A DNA stretch of 64,000 nt from Jilunia laotingensis (GCF_014385165.1 NZ_JACRTF010000001.1:2728001-2792000); one strand, 5' to 3'. Shown: positions 1 through 9,498, counted from the stretch's first letter. A program made the numbers and translations. The notes: generated by a model from the letters alone, not told the origin.

Positions 1-3000
1 TCTATTATGCTTGTGTAAATGGGGGAAACTGGAATAGGAATGGGAATAATCTTTATTTTGAAGATAATGATTATACATCTTCTGATTGGGGACTGACTTT
101 TAAGTTGGGAAGGGCATCGGTTGAAAATAAAACAGAGGCTGAGACATTTGTAGAGAAAGCCATTCACTATGAGAAAGCGGATCTGAATATAAACTACTCG
201 TATTTCAATAATTCGGTTGCTGCATCTGCTTTCATTAGCAAAAGCGATAATGGCTATTTGTATAATGATGGACGGGATTCTATTGCACGGTATTACCAAA
301 AATATGCAGGGACACTGAATCGCTGGCTTATTTACGATCATTATAATTGTGAAAGTAACACGAGTTCTTGCAATGGTAAACATTCTAAATATACAGATAA
401 CACCCATAAAGGAGAAGAATTGAATAAATCCAATTTCATATCAGCTTTGCAAAATGGGGGGAATTCCGGTCTGGATCATTTTCATCTTATTTACCACATG
501 GACCATTCTTCTCCTACGGGCATGGGCACGTCGAGTCTGGATAAGAATGAGGCTATTCATAATGATGATGTGGATAACTTAGAAAATGAGAATTATTATC
601 CGATACTTATGTCAGGCGGCTGTTTGTCGGCTGATATTACTAAAGACTGCATAGCGGAACATTTTCTAAATAAGACTCCAGGCGGGGCAGTCGCATTTAT
701 TGGAAATACGGATGCCGGGTATGCAAGCGAATATCGGCAATTGAAAGGACTTCTTGGCGAACTTTATAAAACATCTCCGAATCACACCAATAGATATGAT
801 TTATCTATCTTGTATGCCAAAGCACTTATGTACAAAACAGTTGAAAAAAATAATTGCGCACTTCATCTTTTCGGTGATCCCGAGATGCAAGTTTGGACTT
901 CCGCACCCAAGACATTAAGTGCATCCATCAGTCCCACATCCCTCTCGACAGGGCAAAAAACAATAACAATCGCTGTAAGCGGCCTCCCCCAGAACGAGAC
1001 CGCGCGTGTCTGTATCCGGAAAGCGGACGAATTGTACATCGTGGACAACATCGGCAACGGGCAGCACACCGTCAATGTACTCATCCAAACACCGGGTACA
1101 ATTGACGTGACTCTTACTGCCCACAACTATAGGCCGGTGGAAAGGAGCATCCAGGTGTCCGGCATCGGTAGCCAACCCGCGCTTGCCATTTCTGATCTGG
1201 TCTACAATGACAATACGGGAGGCAATGTCATAGGCAACGGAGACGGGCAACTGGATGCTGGGGAAACCATCGGATTAACCGTGAAATTAAAAAACACGGG
1301 AGCCGCCATGGTCACCGCCATAACGGGCATGCTGTCAAGCCAATCAAGCGATGTGCAGATCCTTACGGCACATGCGGTTTTCGGCACTGTTGTTGGCAAT
1401 GGAGTTACAACATCTATGACACCATTTGTTTTTAGGATAAACAAAGACAGTGAACAACATCTGAAAAACAGCGAAAAGGCGGTCACGTTACGATTGCAGA
1501 TTACCGTCAATGGCAGCAGTAGAGTAGAACTATTCAAATTGGAAGATATCCATGTTCCTGAAATCCAAATCGGAAACCAGATCGTAACCTGGACAAGCAA
1601 CGGGAACACGAGAGTTGAAGCTGGGGAAACGGTGAGGATGAACATCGACTTGACAAATATTGGTAATGCAGAAGCCACCGGCTTGAAAGCAATGTTGACA
1701 ACAAAAAGCCAACAAGTTTCATGTCCCTCCACATTAGTCACCTACCCCAACATTTCTTCATTTGAGACAAAAGCAAATACAACAACTTTGTCATTCCAAA
1801 CCTTGAGTACTTATATGGGACAATTGGATCTAAATCTGATGGTAACCAATGCGTATGGGAAAACATGGAACTTCCCAGTGAATCCTTTGTCAAGACCGAA
1901 CACGATAAATGCTGCCACAATGAACTTCCAGCCTTATGAATCATTCATAAACGTATATTGGACACCTGTAGGGAACATTGCGGGATACAATATTTACCGC
2001 AGTGACAACGGAGAAAACGGGACATACCGGAAACTGAACAAATTTCTTTTGACGGCAGCGTATTTTGTCGATGAAAACCTAGCAGGATGCACTATTTACT
2101 ATTACAAAGTGACTTCTGTTTCCACAAACGGGAACGAGGGCGGTTTAAGTGCGGCATACAAGGCATGGACCTCCTATCCCACCGTCACTCCGTTCCCGCG
2201 CCATTTACCGGAAGGCAATTATGCTTCAGAATCCTGTCCTACCATTGCGGACGTGGACAACGATGGGAAACGGGAGATATTCTGGATATGTGATAGCCGG
2301 GGGAAAGAAAACGACAGTTGCATCATGGGATTCCGTGCGGACGGGGAGGAACTGTATGATATAGACAACAACGTAACGACCATCAGCGGGTTTGCAAAAA
2401 CACCCGTCATGCTCAAAGAACAGGTGGCCATCGGAGACTTGAAAGGGAATGGAGAACAGAATATCGTGGTATCCAGTTGGGACGACCGGGACATTGCGAA
2501 ACCGTCACACGCTGTCTTCTGCTATTCAGCATTCGATAAGGACGGGGACAAAAGGCCCGATTTGCTTTGGGAGACGAAAATCCCCTTCTCCATGCAACAG
2601 AGCCCGGTCATTGCCGATCTGGACGGCAGTGCGGACGGAACAATGGAAGTACTCGTCAAGTCACACCACACACCGGACATCTACATACTGGACTGCAACG
2701 GACAGGAGATAAGGCGGTTGAACCCCAATGTGACAAGCGGCAAGAATCGCAACTACTCCGGCTTGACCGTTGCAGACTTGGACAACGATGGGGAAATGGA
2801 AATCATTGCATCCTATGATTCCCTGGGCATCTATATCTGGAGGCAGGATGGACGACCTTTTAAAACAAACCCGTTCTGGGGGAAGAATATTGAAAAACTA
2901 TCCTCTACACCGGTAGTGTGTGACTTGGACGGGGACGGTAAGAAGGACATCCTGTTCTCACAACGCAAAATAGCGACCAGCCATGTCTATGCCATTGACC

Positions 3001-3854
3001 GGAACGGAAATAGTATTCCCGGATGGAATGGAAGCCAGACCATTCCCTATACGGTGGGCGGATCATTGGATCATACCTTGTCCGTGGGAGATATCAATAA
3101 TGACGGACATTTGGAAGTGGTCATATTGGGACGTGACATGATAAAGGTTTGGAAGCATACGGGTGCATTACTTTGGCAGAAAGAAATTAAAGGACTTTTC
3201 CAGGACGGTCCGTACGCAGGCAATGTGAACACCCCCATCCTGGCGGATGTGGACGGGGATGCCATACCCGACATCGTCTTCTGCTCGGGAAAACTGATTT
3301 ATGCCTTGCACAATGATGGAAGTGACATTGTAGGCTTCCCGATCATTTCCGATCAGGAATTCAAAGACACCCCGTGTGTCTCCGACATTGACAATGACGG
3401 CAAAAATGAACTGATAGCCGGGGACGAGTATAGCTTGTACGTATGGAAAACAAACGGTGTGCCGGGTGCCATCGAATGGGGACTCAAACGGGGAAACTCC
3501 AGAAACACGGGAGAATACGCCTCGGGCATCTGCGAACCGATGGTGGTCAACGGCAATCAGACATGGGACGGGGAAACGCCTTGCGCAAACGTAGTCATAC
3601 AATCGGGCAAGTTCGTCATTCCTGCCGGCAAGACCATGACGTTAAGCAAAGCCTCCGCTGTGATTGTACGTCCCGGGGCAACTCTGGAAGTGAACGGTGG
3701 AACAATCAGCGGGGCTACGGTTAAGGCACTGGCAGGAAGTAAGGTCATCATCAGGAACAATGGGAAAATCCTGTTGGGAAACAAATCAGGGCTCGAAATT
3801 GAAAAGGGGGCAACACTGGATTATCAATATGGGAATGTCGATATTGCGAATTGA
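1..3854 (+). CDS. Gingipain-like C25 cysteine peptidase with FG-GAP repeats, 5' partial
   Basis: The reading frame is open from base 3, so the gene begins upstream of the window; the TTG at 105 is not a credible start. The first ~290 residues match the C25 (gingipain) catalytic fold. A YHMDH segment supplies the likely catalytic His (codon 504-506) and SGGC supplies the likely catalytic Cys (codon 621-623), followed by a conserved GGAVAFIGNT strand. Downstream come an Ig-like segment, CARDB-like segments, one fibronectin-like module with the NIYRS signature (about 1990), and about eight FG-GAP/VCBS-type D-x-D-x-D-G repeats (2240-3440). The C terminus is a short beta-rich repeat tail without the usual type IX sorting motif. 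C25 enzymes are secreted endopeptidases; substrate and anchoring are not visible here. Base composition rises sharply after about 890, at the edge of the peptidase domain. Confident of the family, not of the biological role. Confidence 0.85.
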   Translation, partial: YYACVNGGNWNRNGNNLYFEDNDYTSSDWGLTFKLGRASVENKTEAETFVEKAIHYEKADLNINYSYFNNSVAASAFISKSDNGYLYNDGRDSIARYYQKYAGTLNRWLIYDHYNCESNTSSCNGKHSKYTDNTHKGEELNKSNFISALQNGGNSGLDHFHLIYHMDHSSPTGMGTSSLDKNEAIHNDDVDNLENENYYPILMSGGCLSADITKDCIAEHFLNKTPGGAVAFIGNTDAGYASEYRQLKGLLGELYKTSPNHTNRYDLSILYAKALMYKTVEKNNCALHLFGDPEMQVWTSAPKTLSASISPTSLSTGQKTITIAVSGLPQNETARVCIRKADELYIVDNIGNGQHTVNVLIQTPGTIDVTLTAHNYRPVERSIQVSGIGSQPALAISDLVYNDNTGGNVIGNGDGQLDAGETIGLTVKLKNTGAAMVTAITGMLSSQSSDVQILTAHAVFGTVVGNGVTTSMTPFVFRINKDSEQHLKNSEKAVTLRLQITVNGSSRVELFKLEDIHVPEIQIGNQIVTWTSNGNTRVEAGETVRMNIDLTNIGNAEATGLKAMLTTKSQQVSCPSTLVTYPNISSFETKANTTTLSFQTLSTYMGQLDLNLMVTNAYGKTWNFPVNPLSRPNTINAATMNFQPYESFINVYWTPVGNIAGYNIYRSDNGENGTYRKLNKFLLTAAYFVDENLAGCTIYYYKVTSVSTNGNEGGLSAAYKAWTSYPTVTPFPRHLPEGNYASESCPTIADVDNDGKREIFWICDSRGKENDSCIMGFRADGEELYDIDNNVTTISGFAKTPVMLKEQVAIGDLKGNGEQNIVVSSWDDRDIAKPSHAVFCYSAFDKDGDKRPDLLWETKIPFSMQQSPVIADLDGSADGTMEVLVKSHHTPDIYILDCNGQEIRRLNPNVTSGKNRNYSGLTVADLDNDGEMEIIASYDSLGIYIWRQDGRPFKTNPFWGKNIEKLSSTPVVCDLDGDGKKDILFSQRKIATSHVYAIDRNGNSIPGWNGSQTIPYTVGGSLDHTLSVGDINNDGHLEVVILGRDMIKVWKHTGALLWQKEIKGLFQDGPYAGNVNTPILADVDGDAIPDIVFCSGKLIYALHNDGSDIVGFPIISDQEFKDTPCVSDIDNDGKNELIAGDEYSLYVWKTNGVPGAIEWGLKRGNSRNTGEYASGICEPMVVNGNQTWDGETPCANVVIQSGKFVIPAGKTMTLSKASAVIVRPGATLEVNGGTISGATVKALAGSKVIIRNNGKILLGNKSGLEIEKGATLDYQYGNVDIAN

Positions 3855-3892
3855 TTATTGACATGACCAATTAACCGGTCATATTTCAAGAG

Positions 3893-3927
3893 AAAAAGCC
3901 GCGCTTTATAATGAAGTGCGGCTTTTT
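3893..3927. terminator. Bidirectional rho-independent terminator
   Basis: A perfect 10-bp stem (AAAAAGCCGC / GCGGCTTTTT) with a 15-nt loop lies between the converging C25 gene and hydF. A-rich and T-rich flanks give a U-tract in both directions. Confidence 0.8.
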
Positions 3928-4039
3928 CTTGACTTTTTTCCCGTTCTTATACTTCGCATAGTCTGTTTACTCTTTATAAATAGAAGTAATCATCTCAAAA
4001 AGAGATGCCCAAATAAGGCTGAGCAAAATGGATAAGTAC

Positions 4040-5248
4040 TTAATACTCTATTTTATCTAGAATATTATTTATAAAAGCAATGGCTATTCCATAGTTTGTC
4101 ATAGGTATTTGTTGCTTTTTTGCCTGTTCTATCCGATTGAGTACATATTTTCTGTTGAACATGCAAGCTCCGCACTGAATAATTAGGCTATATTTGCTGA
4201 GATCGGGTGGGAAATCATTGCCGGAGACTATGTCTATTTGTAGTTCTTCTCCAATTCTCTTTCTTAGAAGCTGTGGTAATTTGACTCGTCCTATATCTTC
4301 CGAAAGAGGAGCATGTGTGCAAGCTTCCGCTATGAGTATACAGGATGATTTATTTAGATTTTCAATGTGTTTTGCACTTTCCACATAATAGTCGATGTCT
4401 CCTTTATACGCAGCAAACAGTACGGAAAATGAAGTTAATTTACTCTCCTTGGGTTTCTGTTCGTATACGGTTTTGAACACTTGTGAGTCTGTGATGATCA
4501 GTTTTGGAGGACGTGAAAGGGCTTGTAATGTATTTGGCAATTTATCTGTGGTACAACATATCGTGATACATTTTTTATCCAACAGCTCACGAAGTGTCTG
4601 CGCTTGCGGCAGAATGAGTCTGCCTTTTGGTGCTTGGACATCCTGTGGCATGACAAGAAGAACCAAATCATCCTCGGTGATCAAAGTGCCTGTGATACTT
4701 TGTGCATCAAAGTCTTCCGGCAAGCAACGAATGATGGCTTGACGAATGAGTTCTATTCCATGCCCGGTCTTGGCACTTACAAAAAGCGGAGAGGAAGATG
4801 TATGTTTTTTGATAGCAGAAACATTTAGCGTGGCATAGTCCGAGGTATCTGCTTTATTTACTAGCGGGATAACTGGGATTTTCTTTTTTTTCAGCAGTTC
4901 GATCCAATAGATGTCTTCCGTTAAGTCCGATGGAATATCTCCATTTTCTTTATTGCAAAGCAGAAGGGCAATATCAGTTTTTTCTACAATTTGCAAGGTG
5001 CGTTCAACGCGTTGCTTACCTAATTCACCTTCATCATCATAGCCTGGAGTGTCGATAAAGAGGCAGGGACCTATGCCGTGGATTTCCATTGCTTTTAAAA
5101 CCGGATCGGTAGTTGTTCCGGGCGTGTCTGATACAAGGGTAACATCTTGTCCTGCCAATGCATTGACCAAGGATGATTTCCCACTGTTACGTCGTCCGAA
5201 AAGGGCGATATGCAGGCGATTGGAGTTTGGGGTTTGAATGAAGCTCAT
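4040..5248 (-). CDS. hydF: [FeFe]-hydrogenase maturation GTPase HydF
   Basis: HydF is the scaffold and carrier on which the 2Fe subcluster of the [FeFe]-hydrogenase active site is assembled before transfer to apo-hydrogenase. The 402-residue protein has the full GTPase signature: P-loop GRRNSGKS (residues 18-25), DTPG (66-69) and NKAD (131-134). Near residue 360 a CGAC pair, together with an upstream Cys in the ACTHAP segment about 50 residues before it, forms the expected C-terminal iron-sulfur ligand set. Length is normal for the family. It is the last gene of the minus-strand hydrogenase operon, beginning 2 bp after the hydG stop, so it is almost certainly co-transcribed and possibly translationally coupled. 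Confidence 0.95.
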   Translation of the reverse strand: MSFIQTPNSNRLHIALFGRRNSGKSSLVNALAGQDVTLVSDTPGTTTDPVLKAMEIHGIGPCLFIDTPGYDDEGELGKQRVERTLQIVEKTDIALLLCNKENGDIPSDLTEDIYWIELLKKKKIPVIPLVNKADTSDYATLNVSAIKKHTSSSPLFVSAKTGHGIELIRQAIIRCLPEDFDAQSITGTLITEDDLVLLVMPQDVQAPKGRLILPQAQTLRELLDKKCITICCTTDKLPNTLQALSRPPKLIITDSQVFKTVYEQKPKESKLTSFSVLFAAYKGDIDYYVESAKHIENLNKSSCILIAEACTHAPLSEDIGRVKLPQLLRKRIGEELQIDIVSGNDFPPDLSKYSLIIQCGACMFNRKYVLNRIEQAKKQQIPMTNYGIAIAFINNILDKIEY

Positions 5249-5250
5249 AA

Positions 5251-6669
5251 TCAGAATCTAAAGTCTCTTTTGCCTTCTGCTATTTCTTTCAAATTGCGTA
5301 GGGCTATCTCTTTAATTTTGGGATTAGGTATGCTTGATGCCTCTCGGTTAATCAATTGTTCACCTTTGATACGTGTTTCCGGTGATGCATAATCCTCAAG
5401 GTATTCCTTCAATGTCATCAGTGCATTGGGACCGCAACAATTGGCTATTTGTCCTGATTTTACTAATGACATAAAGCGATCTCCTGTACGTCCGGCACGA
5501 TAACAAGCTGTACAGAAACTGGGGATATATCCCAAGTCGAGTAGCCAACTGACAATTTCGTCCAATGTACGTCGATCGTTCAGGTCGAACTGGGCAGAGT
5601 TCTTCGACGGTAGTTCTTCTTCGGCATATCCACCTACACTGGTTCGCGAGCCGCCACTGATTTGTGAAATGCCGATATCGAGTACTTGCCGACGTGATTC
5701 CTGTGACTCACGGGTGGAGATGATCATTCCCGTATAAGGTACCGCAATGCGGATTACAGCAACGATGCGGCGGAATATGTCGTCTGAAATTGAGTTTGGG
5801 AAGTCGGATGTGTCGATATCGTCAGCCGGACAAATACGTGGTACACTGATGGTGTGTGGCCCCACTCCGAACCGCGATTCCAAATGTTCAGCGTGCATCA
5901 ATAGTCCGGTGAAGTCATAACGATAAGTGTTGAGCCCGAATAGTACACCTATACCGACATCATCGATGCCACCTTCCATCGCGCGATCCATTGCTTCGGT
6001 GTGGTATGCATAATTGCTTTTAGGTCCGGTGGGATGGAGGATTTCGTAATTTTCTTTGTGGTACGTTTCTTGAAAAAGGATATATGTACCGATACCTGCA
6101 TCGCGTAACTTACGATAATTCTCTACTGTAGTGGCAGCGATATTCACATTTACCCGGCGGATTGCTCCATTTTTATGATGGATACTATAAATGGTTTCAA
6201 TGGATTCCAGAACGTATTCTATCGGGTTGAGTACAGGATGTTCTCCCGTCTCGAGGGCAAGACGTTTATGCCCCATATCTTGTAAGGCGATTACTTCTCG
6301 GCGAATTTCTTCTTGACTCAGTTTTTTACGTGCTATTGTCTTATTCTTAAGATGATACGGACAGTAAGTACAACCGTTGACACAGTAATTAGAAAGATAA
6401 AGCGGAGCGAACATAACGATCCGGTTTCCATAGAACTTCTGCTTAATTTCTTTAGCTAAATGGAAAATGCGGTCGATAAGATCTTGTTGGTCGCATTCCA
6501 AAAGGAGTGCAGCTTCGCGATGGCTCAATCCTTTACATAAAGCGGCCTTGTCGATCAATTGTTCTATTAGTTTACGGTTACTTTTATTGGCACGGGCATA
6601 CTCCAGCGTGTCAAGAATTTCTTGATGGTTGATAAATTCTTCAGCCTGAGATGAATTAACTTTATACAT
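5251..6669 (-). CDS. hydG: [FeFe]-hydrogenase maturase HydG (tyrosine lyase, radical SAM)
   Basis: HydG cleaves tyrosine to p-cresol and dehydroglycine and supplies the CO and CN ligands of the H-cluster. The radical-SAM cluster motif CVNGCTYC is at residues 96-103 (Cys96, Cys100, Cys103), within a ThiH-like TIM barrel. The C-terminal auxiliary cluster motif CTACYRAGRTGDRFM, with a second Cys pair (ANCCGPNA) about 20 residues later, is the hallmark separating HydG from plain ThiH. The 472-residue length is typical. It lies between hydE (31 bp gap) and hydF (2 bp gap). Without the neighbours ThiH would be the alternative, but the C-terminal CxxC and the operon settle it. Confidence 0.95.
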   Translation of the reverse strand: MYKVNSSQAEEFINHQEILDTLEYARANKSNRKLIEQLIDKAALCKGLSHREAALLLECDQQDLIDRIFHLAKEIKQKFYGNRIVMFAPLYLSNYCVNGCTYCPYHLKNKTIARKKLSQEEIRREVIALQDMGHKRLALETGEHPVLNPIEYVLESIETIYSIHHKNGAIRRVNVNIAATTVENYRKLRDAGIGTYILFQETYHKENYEILHPTGPKSNYAYHTEAMDRAMEGGIDDVGIGVLFGLNTYRYDFTGLLMHAEHLESRFGVGPHTISVPRICPADDIDTSDFPNSISDDIFRRIVAVIRIAVPYTGMIISTRESQESRRQVLDIGISQISGGSRTSVGGYAEEELPSKNSAQFDLNDRRTLDEIVSWLLDLGYIPSFCTACYRAGRTGDRFMSLVKSGQIANCCGPNALMTLKEYLEDYASPETRIKGEQLINREASSIPNPKIKEIALRNLKEIAEGKRDFRF

Positions 6670-6699
6670 AAGATAATAAGTGTTTTTTCTTTTTCCTTC

Positions 6700-7746
6700 T
6701 CAATTTTCCCTTTTCCAAAAGTCTCCTTTTTCTGTCGAAATTTCATATCCGATGGTTTGTAGCTGCTTGCGCAGAATAGATAAACCTTCAGCGGCTTCGG
6801 CACCAAGGGAAGCTTTATTGTTATACAATTCATATTTTTTTCGTTCATTGCCGGGCGATAAATTGGGCATCACCACGTTAGCCCCGGCTAGTATCCCTTT
6901 TTCCCGACCATTCGGTGCAAGCGTTGCAAGAGCCGTAGTGGCGGGGATCAGTGCATTAGGGTGCATTAGTCGGAATATGGAAAGTAGGATCAAGGTTTGC
7001 TCTATACTTCCTGCCGGCTGATTCCCAAAAGGAGTATCTTGATGGGGGATAAAGGGACCGATCCCTATCATTTCCGGACGAAGGCGGCTGATAAAATGGA
7101 TATCATCTATAAGATGTTCCACTGTCTGTCCCGGGCTGCCTACCATAATACCTGTGCCCGTTTGAAACCCGATGTTTTTGAGAGATTCCAAACATGAGAT
7201 ACGATGCTTCCAAGACATTTCTACCGGATGAAGCAGGCTATAGTGTTCTTGATTGTATGTCTCATGCCGTAACAAATAACGATTGGCTCCGGCTCGGAAG
7301 AAACGCTTGTATTCTTCTGGTGGATATTCACCCAGTGAAAGTGTTATGGCACAATCGGGAAATTGTTTTCGGATGATAGAAACAGTTTCTTCTATCCAGT
7401 CTGCCGATTGTAATCTGTCTTCACCTCCTTGGAGGACGAAAGTTCGGAATCCCAATTCATATCCTTGGGTGCAACATTCGAGAATGGTCTCCTGACTCAA
7501 CCGATATCTCTCTATATGTGTATTGCCTTTTCGTATCCCACAGTAATAGCAGTTGTTCCGGCAGCAATTACTTATTTCAATTAGCCCCCGAATATAAATG
7601 CGGTTTCCGAAATAGGTATAAGCAACTTCTCTAGCTTGCCGATGCAGATATTCCATTGTTTCTGCATCCCGGCAAGTTAATAAAGCCCTATACCCTTCAG
7701 ATGGTAAGGATTTTTCTATTCTTAGTCTGTCAACCCATTGTTTCAT
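6700..7746 (-). CDS. hydE: [FeFe]-hydrogenase maturase HydE (radical SAM)
   Basis: HydE is a radical-SAM enzyme of H-cluster assembly, acting on the organometallic precursor made by HydG on the way to the azadithiolate bridge. The CRNNCYYC motif at residues 62-69 gives the three cluster-binding cysteines. An FVLQGGED strand follows about 50 residues later, as in HydE/BioB-type barrels. The length of 348 residues is normal. Its start codon overlaps the 3' end of the hydrogenase gene by 17 bp, a strong sign of coupled translation and of a job tied to that enzyme. Confidence 0.95.
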   Translation of the reverse strand: MKQWVDRLRIEKSLPSEGYRALLTCRDAETMEYLHRQAREVAYTYFGNRIYIRGLIEISNCCRNNCYYCGIRKGNTHIERYRLSQETILECCTQGYELGFRTFVLQGGEDRLQSADWIEETVSIIRKQFPDCAITLSLGEYPPEEYKRFFRAGANRYLLRHETYNQEHYSLLHPVEMSWKHRISCLESLKNIGFQTGTGIMVGSPGQTVEHLIDDIHFISRLRPEMIGIGPFIPHQDTPFGNQPAGSIEQTLILLSIFRLMHPNALIPATTALATLAPNGREKGILAGANVVMPNLSPGNERKKYELYNNKASLGAEAAEGLSILRKQLQTIGYEISTEKGDFWKREN

Positions 7747-9196
7747 AAGATTCCTTTCGCTTGAGCAGGTCTTGCATCAATTGACGGCGACCGGAAACAA
7801 TATCGGTGTGTGTACTAGGTCCTGTGATACATCCCCCTTCGCAAGCCATTACTTCGATGAATTGACCGGATGCTTTACCGGTTTTCGCACAGGCACGCAG
7901 TAATGCTATGTTCTTTTTGTTAATATCCGATACTTGGATGGCATTTATTTTATCAGCTTCATCTTTCAGATAAGCTTTGACTGCTCCCATTACTCCTCCT
8001 GCTTGTGCAAATCCGTGCGCTTCGCGTACCGAATTGTAAACGAGGGAGAAAGGTTGGGTCTGTTCCAATTGAATATCCAATCCGTCAAGAATAGAACCAA
8101 CCTCTTCAAAAGTGAGGATATAGTCCACCGCTTCATCCCGACGAATTTCTTTACGTTTGGCAACGCATGGCCCTACAAAAACGATTTTTGCATCCGGATG
8201 CTTTGCTTTTGCTATACGGGCAGTATAAAACATCGGTGATCCGGTAGTCGATACATACGGTTTCATGTCGGGTATGTGTTTTTCAACCAATTCGATATAC
8301 GAGGGACAACAAGAAGTTGTCATAAATGCTTGTCCTTCTTCCAACTTTTCCAAAAGTTCATGGGCTTCGTTGCTGGTAGTATCCATAGCTCCTTGTGCCA
8401 CTTCAATTACATCTGCAAATCCCATTTCACGAAATGCACCATAAACATGTTCAATGGTTGTTTTGAATTGTCCGAGGATGGCAGGAGCGATGATGGCTAC
8501 CATTTTTTCACCTCTGCGGATACCTTGCAATACATCGAAAGATTGTGAAAGTTCGAAGATAGCACCGAATGGGCATGCATTCATACACTTTCCGCAATAG
8601 ATACATTTATTTTCATCGATATGTTCTATTCCTTGTTCATCTTTGCTGATCGCTTTTACCGGACAAGATTCTTCGCAGGGAACGGGTATGTATACGATTG
8701 CATGGTAAGGACAACTTTTATGGCAGATGCCGCAACTGACGCAAGCTTCATGGTCAATCATTGCTTTTCCGTTTTTCTTGAAGCGTATGGCATCTTTCGG
8801 ACAGTTCATGTAACAACTTCGAGCTACACAACCGCGACAAAGGTTGGTTATCTCATAATTGATTTGTACACAGGATGAACAGGCCTCATCGATTACACAA
8901 AGAATATTTTCCTTCATTTGTTCGCGTCGCTCGAGTGCCAATTGTGCATAATGAGATAGCGGGTCGAGTTCGTCCTTTTCATCCGCCATGTCCATGCCTA
9001 AAAGCGGCAGACATTTATATTTCCATACAGCTCTTTCTTTGTGTACACAGCAACGCCCTAAAGGCTTCGATTTGCGGGGACTCAACTTGATAGGAAGCCG
9101 GTCTATTTGTTCGATTAACTCATTTTGTTTCCAAAGTCTTACAAGGTCTGCCAACAATTTGTGACGGACGATCATAACGTTGTTAGTAAATGCCAT
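7730..9196 (-). CDS. hydA: [FeFe]-hydrogenase, ferredoxin-type, probably group B
   Basis: Catalytic subunit that reduces protons to H2, most likely with electrons from reduced ferredoxin. The N-terminal ~230 residues hold cysteine-rich 4Fe-4S segments (CVSCGICHKSC, CIYCGKCMNAC and two CP-type clusters). The H-domain shows all three signatures: L1 TSCCPSY near residue 293, L2 GPCVAKRKE near 344, and L3 ACEGGC near 453. There is no signal peptide, so it is cytoplasmic. At 488 residues, with two-cluster ferredoxin architecture and no NADH-binding partner genes nearby, it fits the monomeric group B enzymes common in gut Bacteroides rather than the bifurcating type. First gene of hydA-hydE-hydG-hydF. 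A second in-frame ATG at codon 8 is an alternative start. Confidence 0.93.
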   Translation of the reverse strand: MAFTNNVMIVRHKLLADLVRLWKQNELIEQIDRLPIKLSPRKSKPLGRCCVHKERAVWKYKCLPLLGMDMADEKDELDPLSHYAQLALERREQMKENILCVIDEACSSCVQINYEITNLCRGCVARSCYMNCPKDAIRFKKNGKAMIDHEACVSCGICHKSCPYHAIVYIPVPCEESCPVKAISKDEQGIEHIDENKCIYCGKCMNACPFGAIFELSQSFDVLQGIRRGEKMVAIIAPAILGQFKTTIEHVYGAFREMGFADVIEVAQGAMDTTSNEAHELLEKLEEGQAFMTTSCCPSYIELVEKHIPDMKPYVSTTGSPMFYTARIAKAKHPDAKIVFVGPCVAKRKEIRRDEAVDYILTFEEVGSILDGLDIQLEQTQPFSLVYNSVREAHGFAQAGGVMGAVKAYLKDEADKINAIQVSDINKKNIALLRACAKTGKASGQFIEVMACEGGCITGPSTHTDIVSGRRQLMQDLLKRKESYETMG

Positions 9197-9223
9197 AATG
9201 TCTATTTAGGGTTTTAGGGTTTG

Positions 9224-9231
9224 CAAAGATA
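9224..9231 (-). promoter_or_regulatory. Bacteroides -7 element for the hydrogenase operon
   Basis: On the minus strand this reads TATCTTTG, a perfect TAnnTTTG match 28 bp upstream of the hydrogenase start. No good -33 TTTG is seen at the usual 19-21 bp distance, so the -7 assignment rests on sequence and position alone. Confidence 0.5.
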
Positions 9232-9494
9232 GTGATTCGTCTGTTGATATACTAACTTCAGGGGAAAAGGATTGTCAAAATGTCAACAAATGAATGCTTT
9301 TTTCTTTTTTCATAGCGAAATGTTGTTCGAAAATGTCAGAAGACGGAGATTAACTGTCTTTTGTCAGTAAAAAAAGACTTTTATTACAGTCAGTAACAAG
9401 TAACGAAAAGTAGAATAGATTCTTTTTAAATGCAAAGTTGGAGATTTTCATAATAATACTTGTAAATGAATGATTTTATTATACTTTTGCTGAC
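9232..9494. other. Intergenic region between divergent units, no gene seen
   Basis: About 260 bp of AT-rich DNA between the hydrogenase promoter and the IS element. No ORF with a plausible start or codon pattern was seen. Its only clear content is the promoter near its right end, which once served the regulator now displaced by the insertion sequence. Confidence 0.5.
9459..9489 (+). promoter_or_regulatory. Probable native promoter of the TPR-TM-HTH regulator
   Basis: CTTG (9459-9462), 19-bp spacer, TACTTTTG (9482-9489): a good Bacteroides -33/-7 pair. The IS target duplication begins only 6 bp after the -7 box, so the element is inserted essentially at the expected transcription start. Confidence 0.55.
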
Positions 9495-9498
9495 AAAT
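9495..9498. repeat. Target site duplication AAAT, left copy
   Basis: Matches AAAT at 10762-10765, directly outside the opposite terminal repeat. Four bases is short and AT-rich, so it is supported mainly by its exact placement at both IS ends. Confidence 0.6.

Noticed and set aside
1202..1741. 179-residue open frame on the minus strand inside the C25 gene
   Set aside because: It lies wholly opposite a well-supported domain-bearing frame, has no domain or leader, and its openness follows from codon bias of the real gene.
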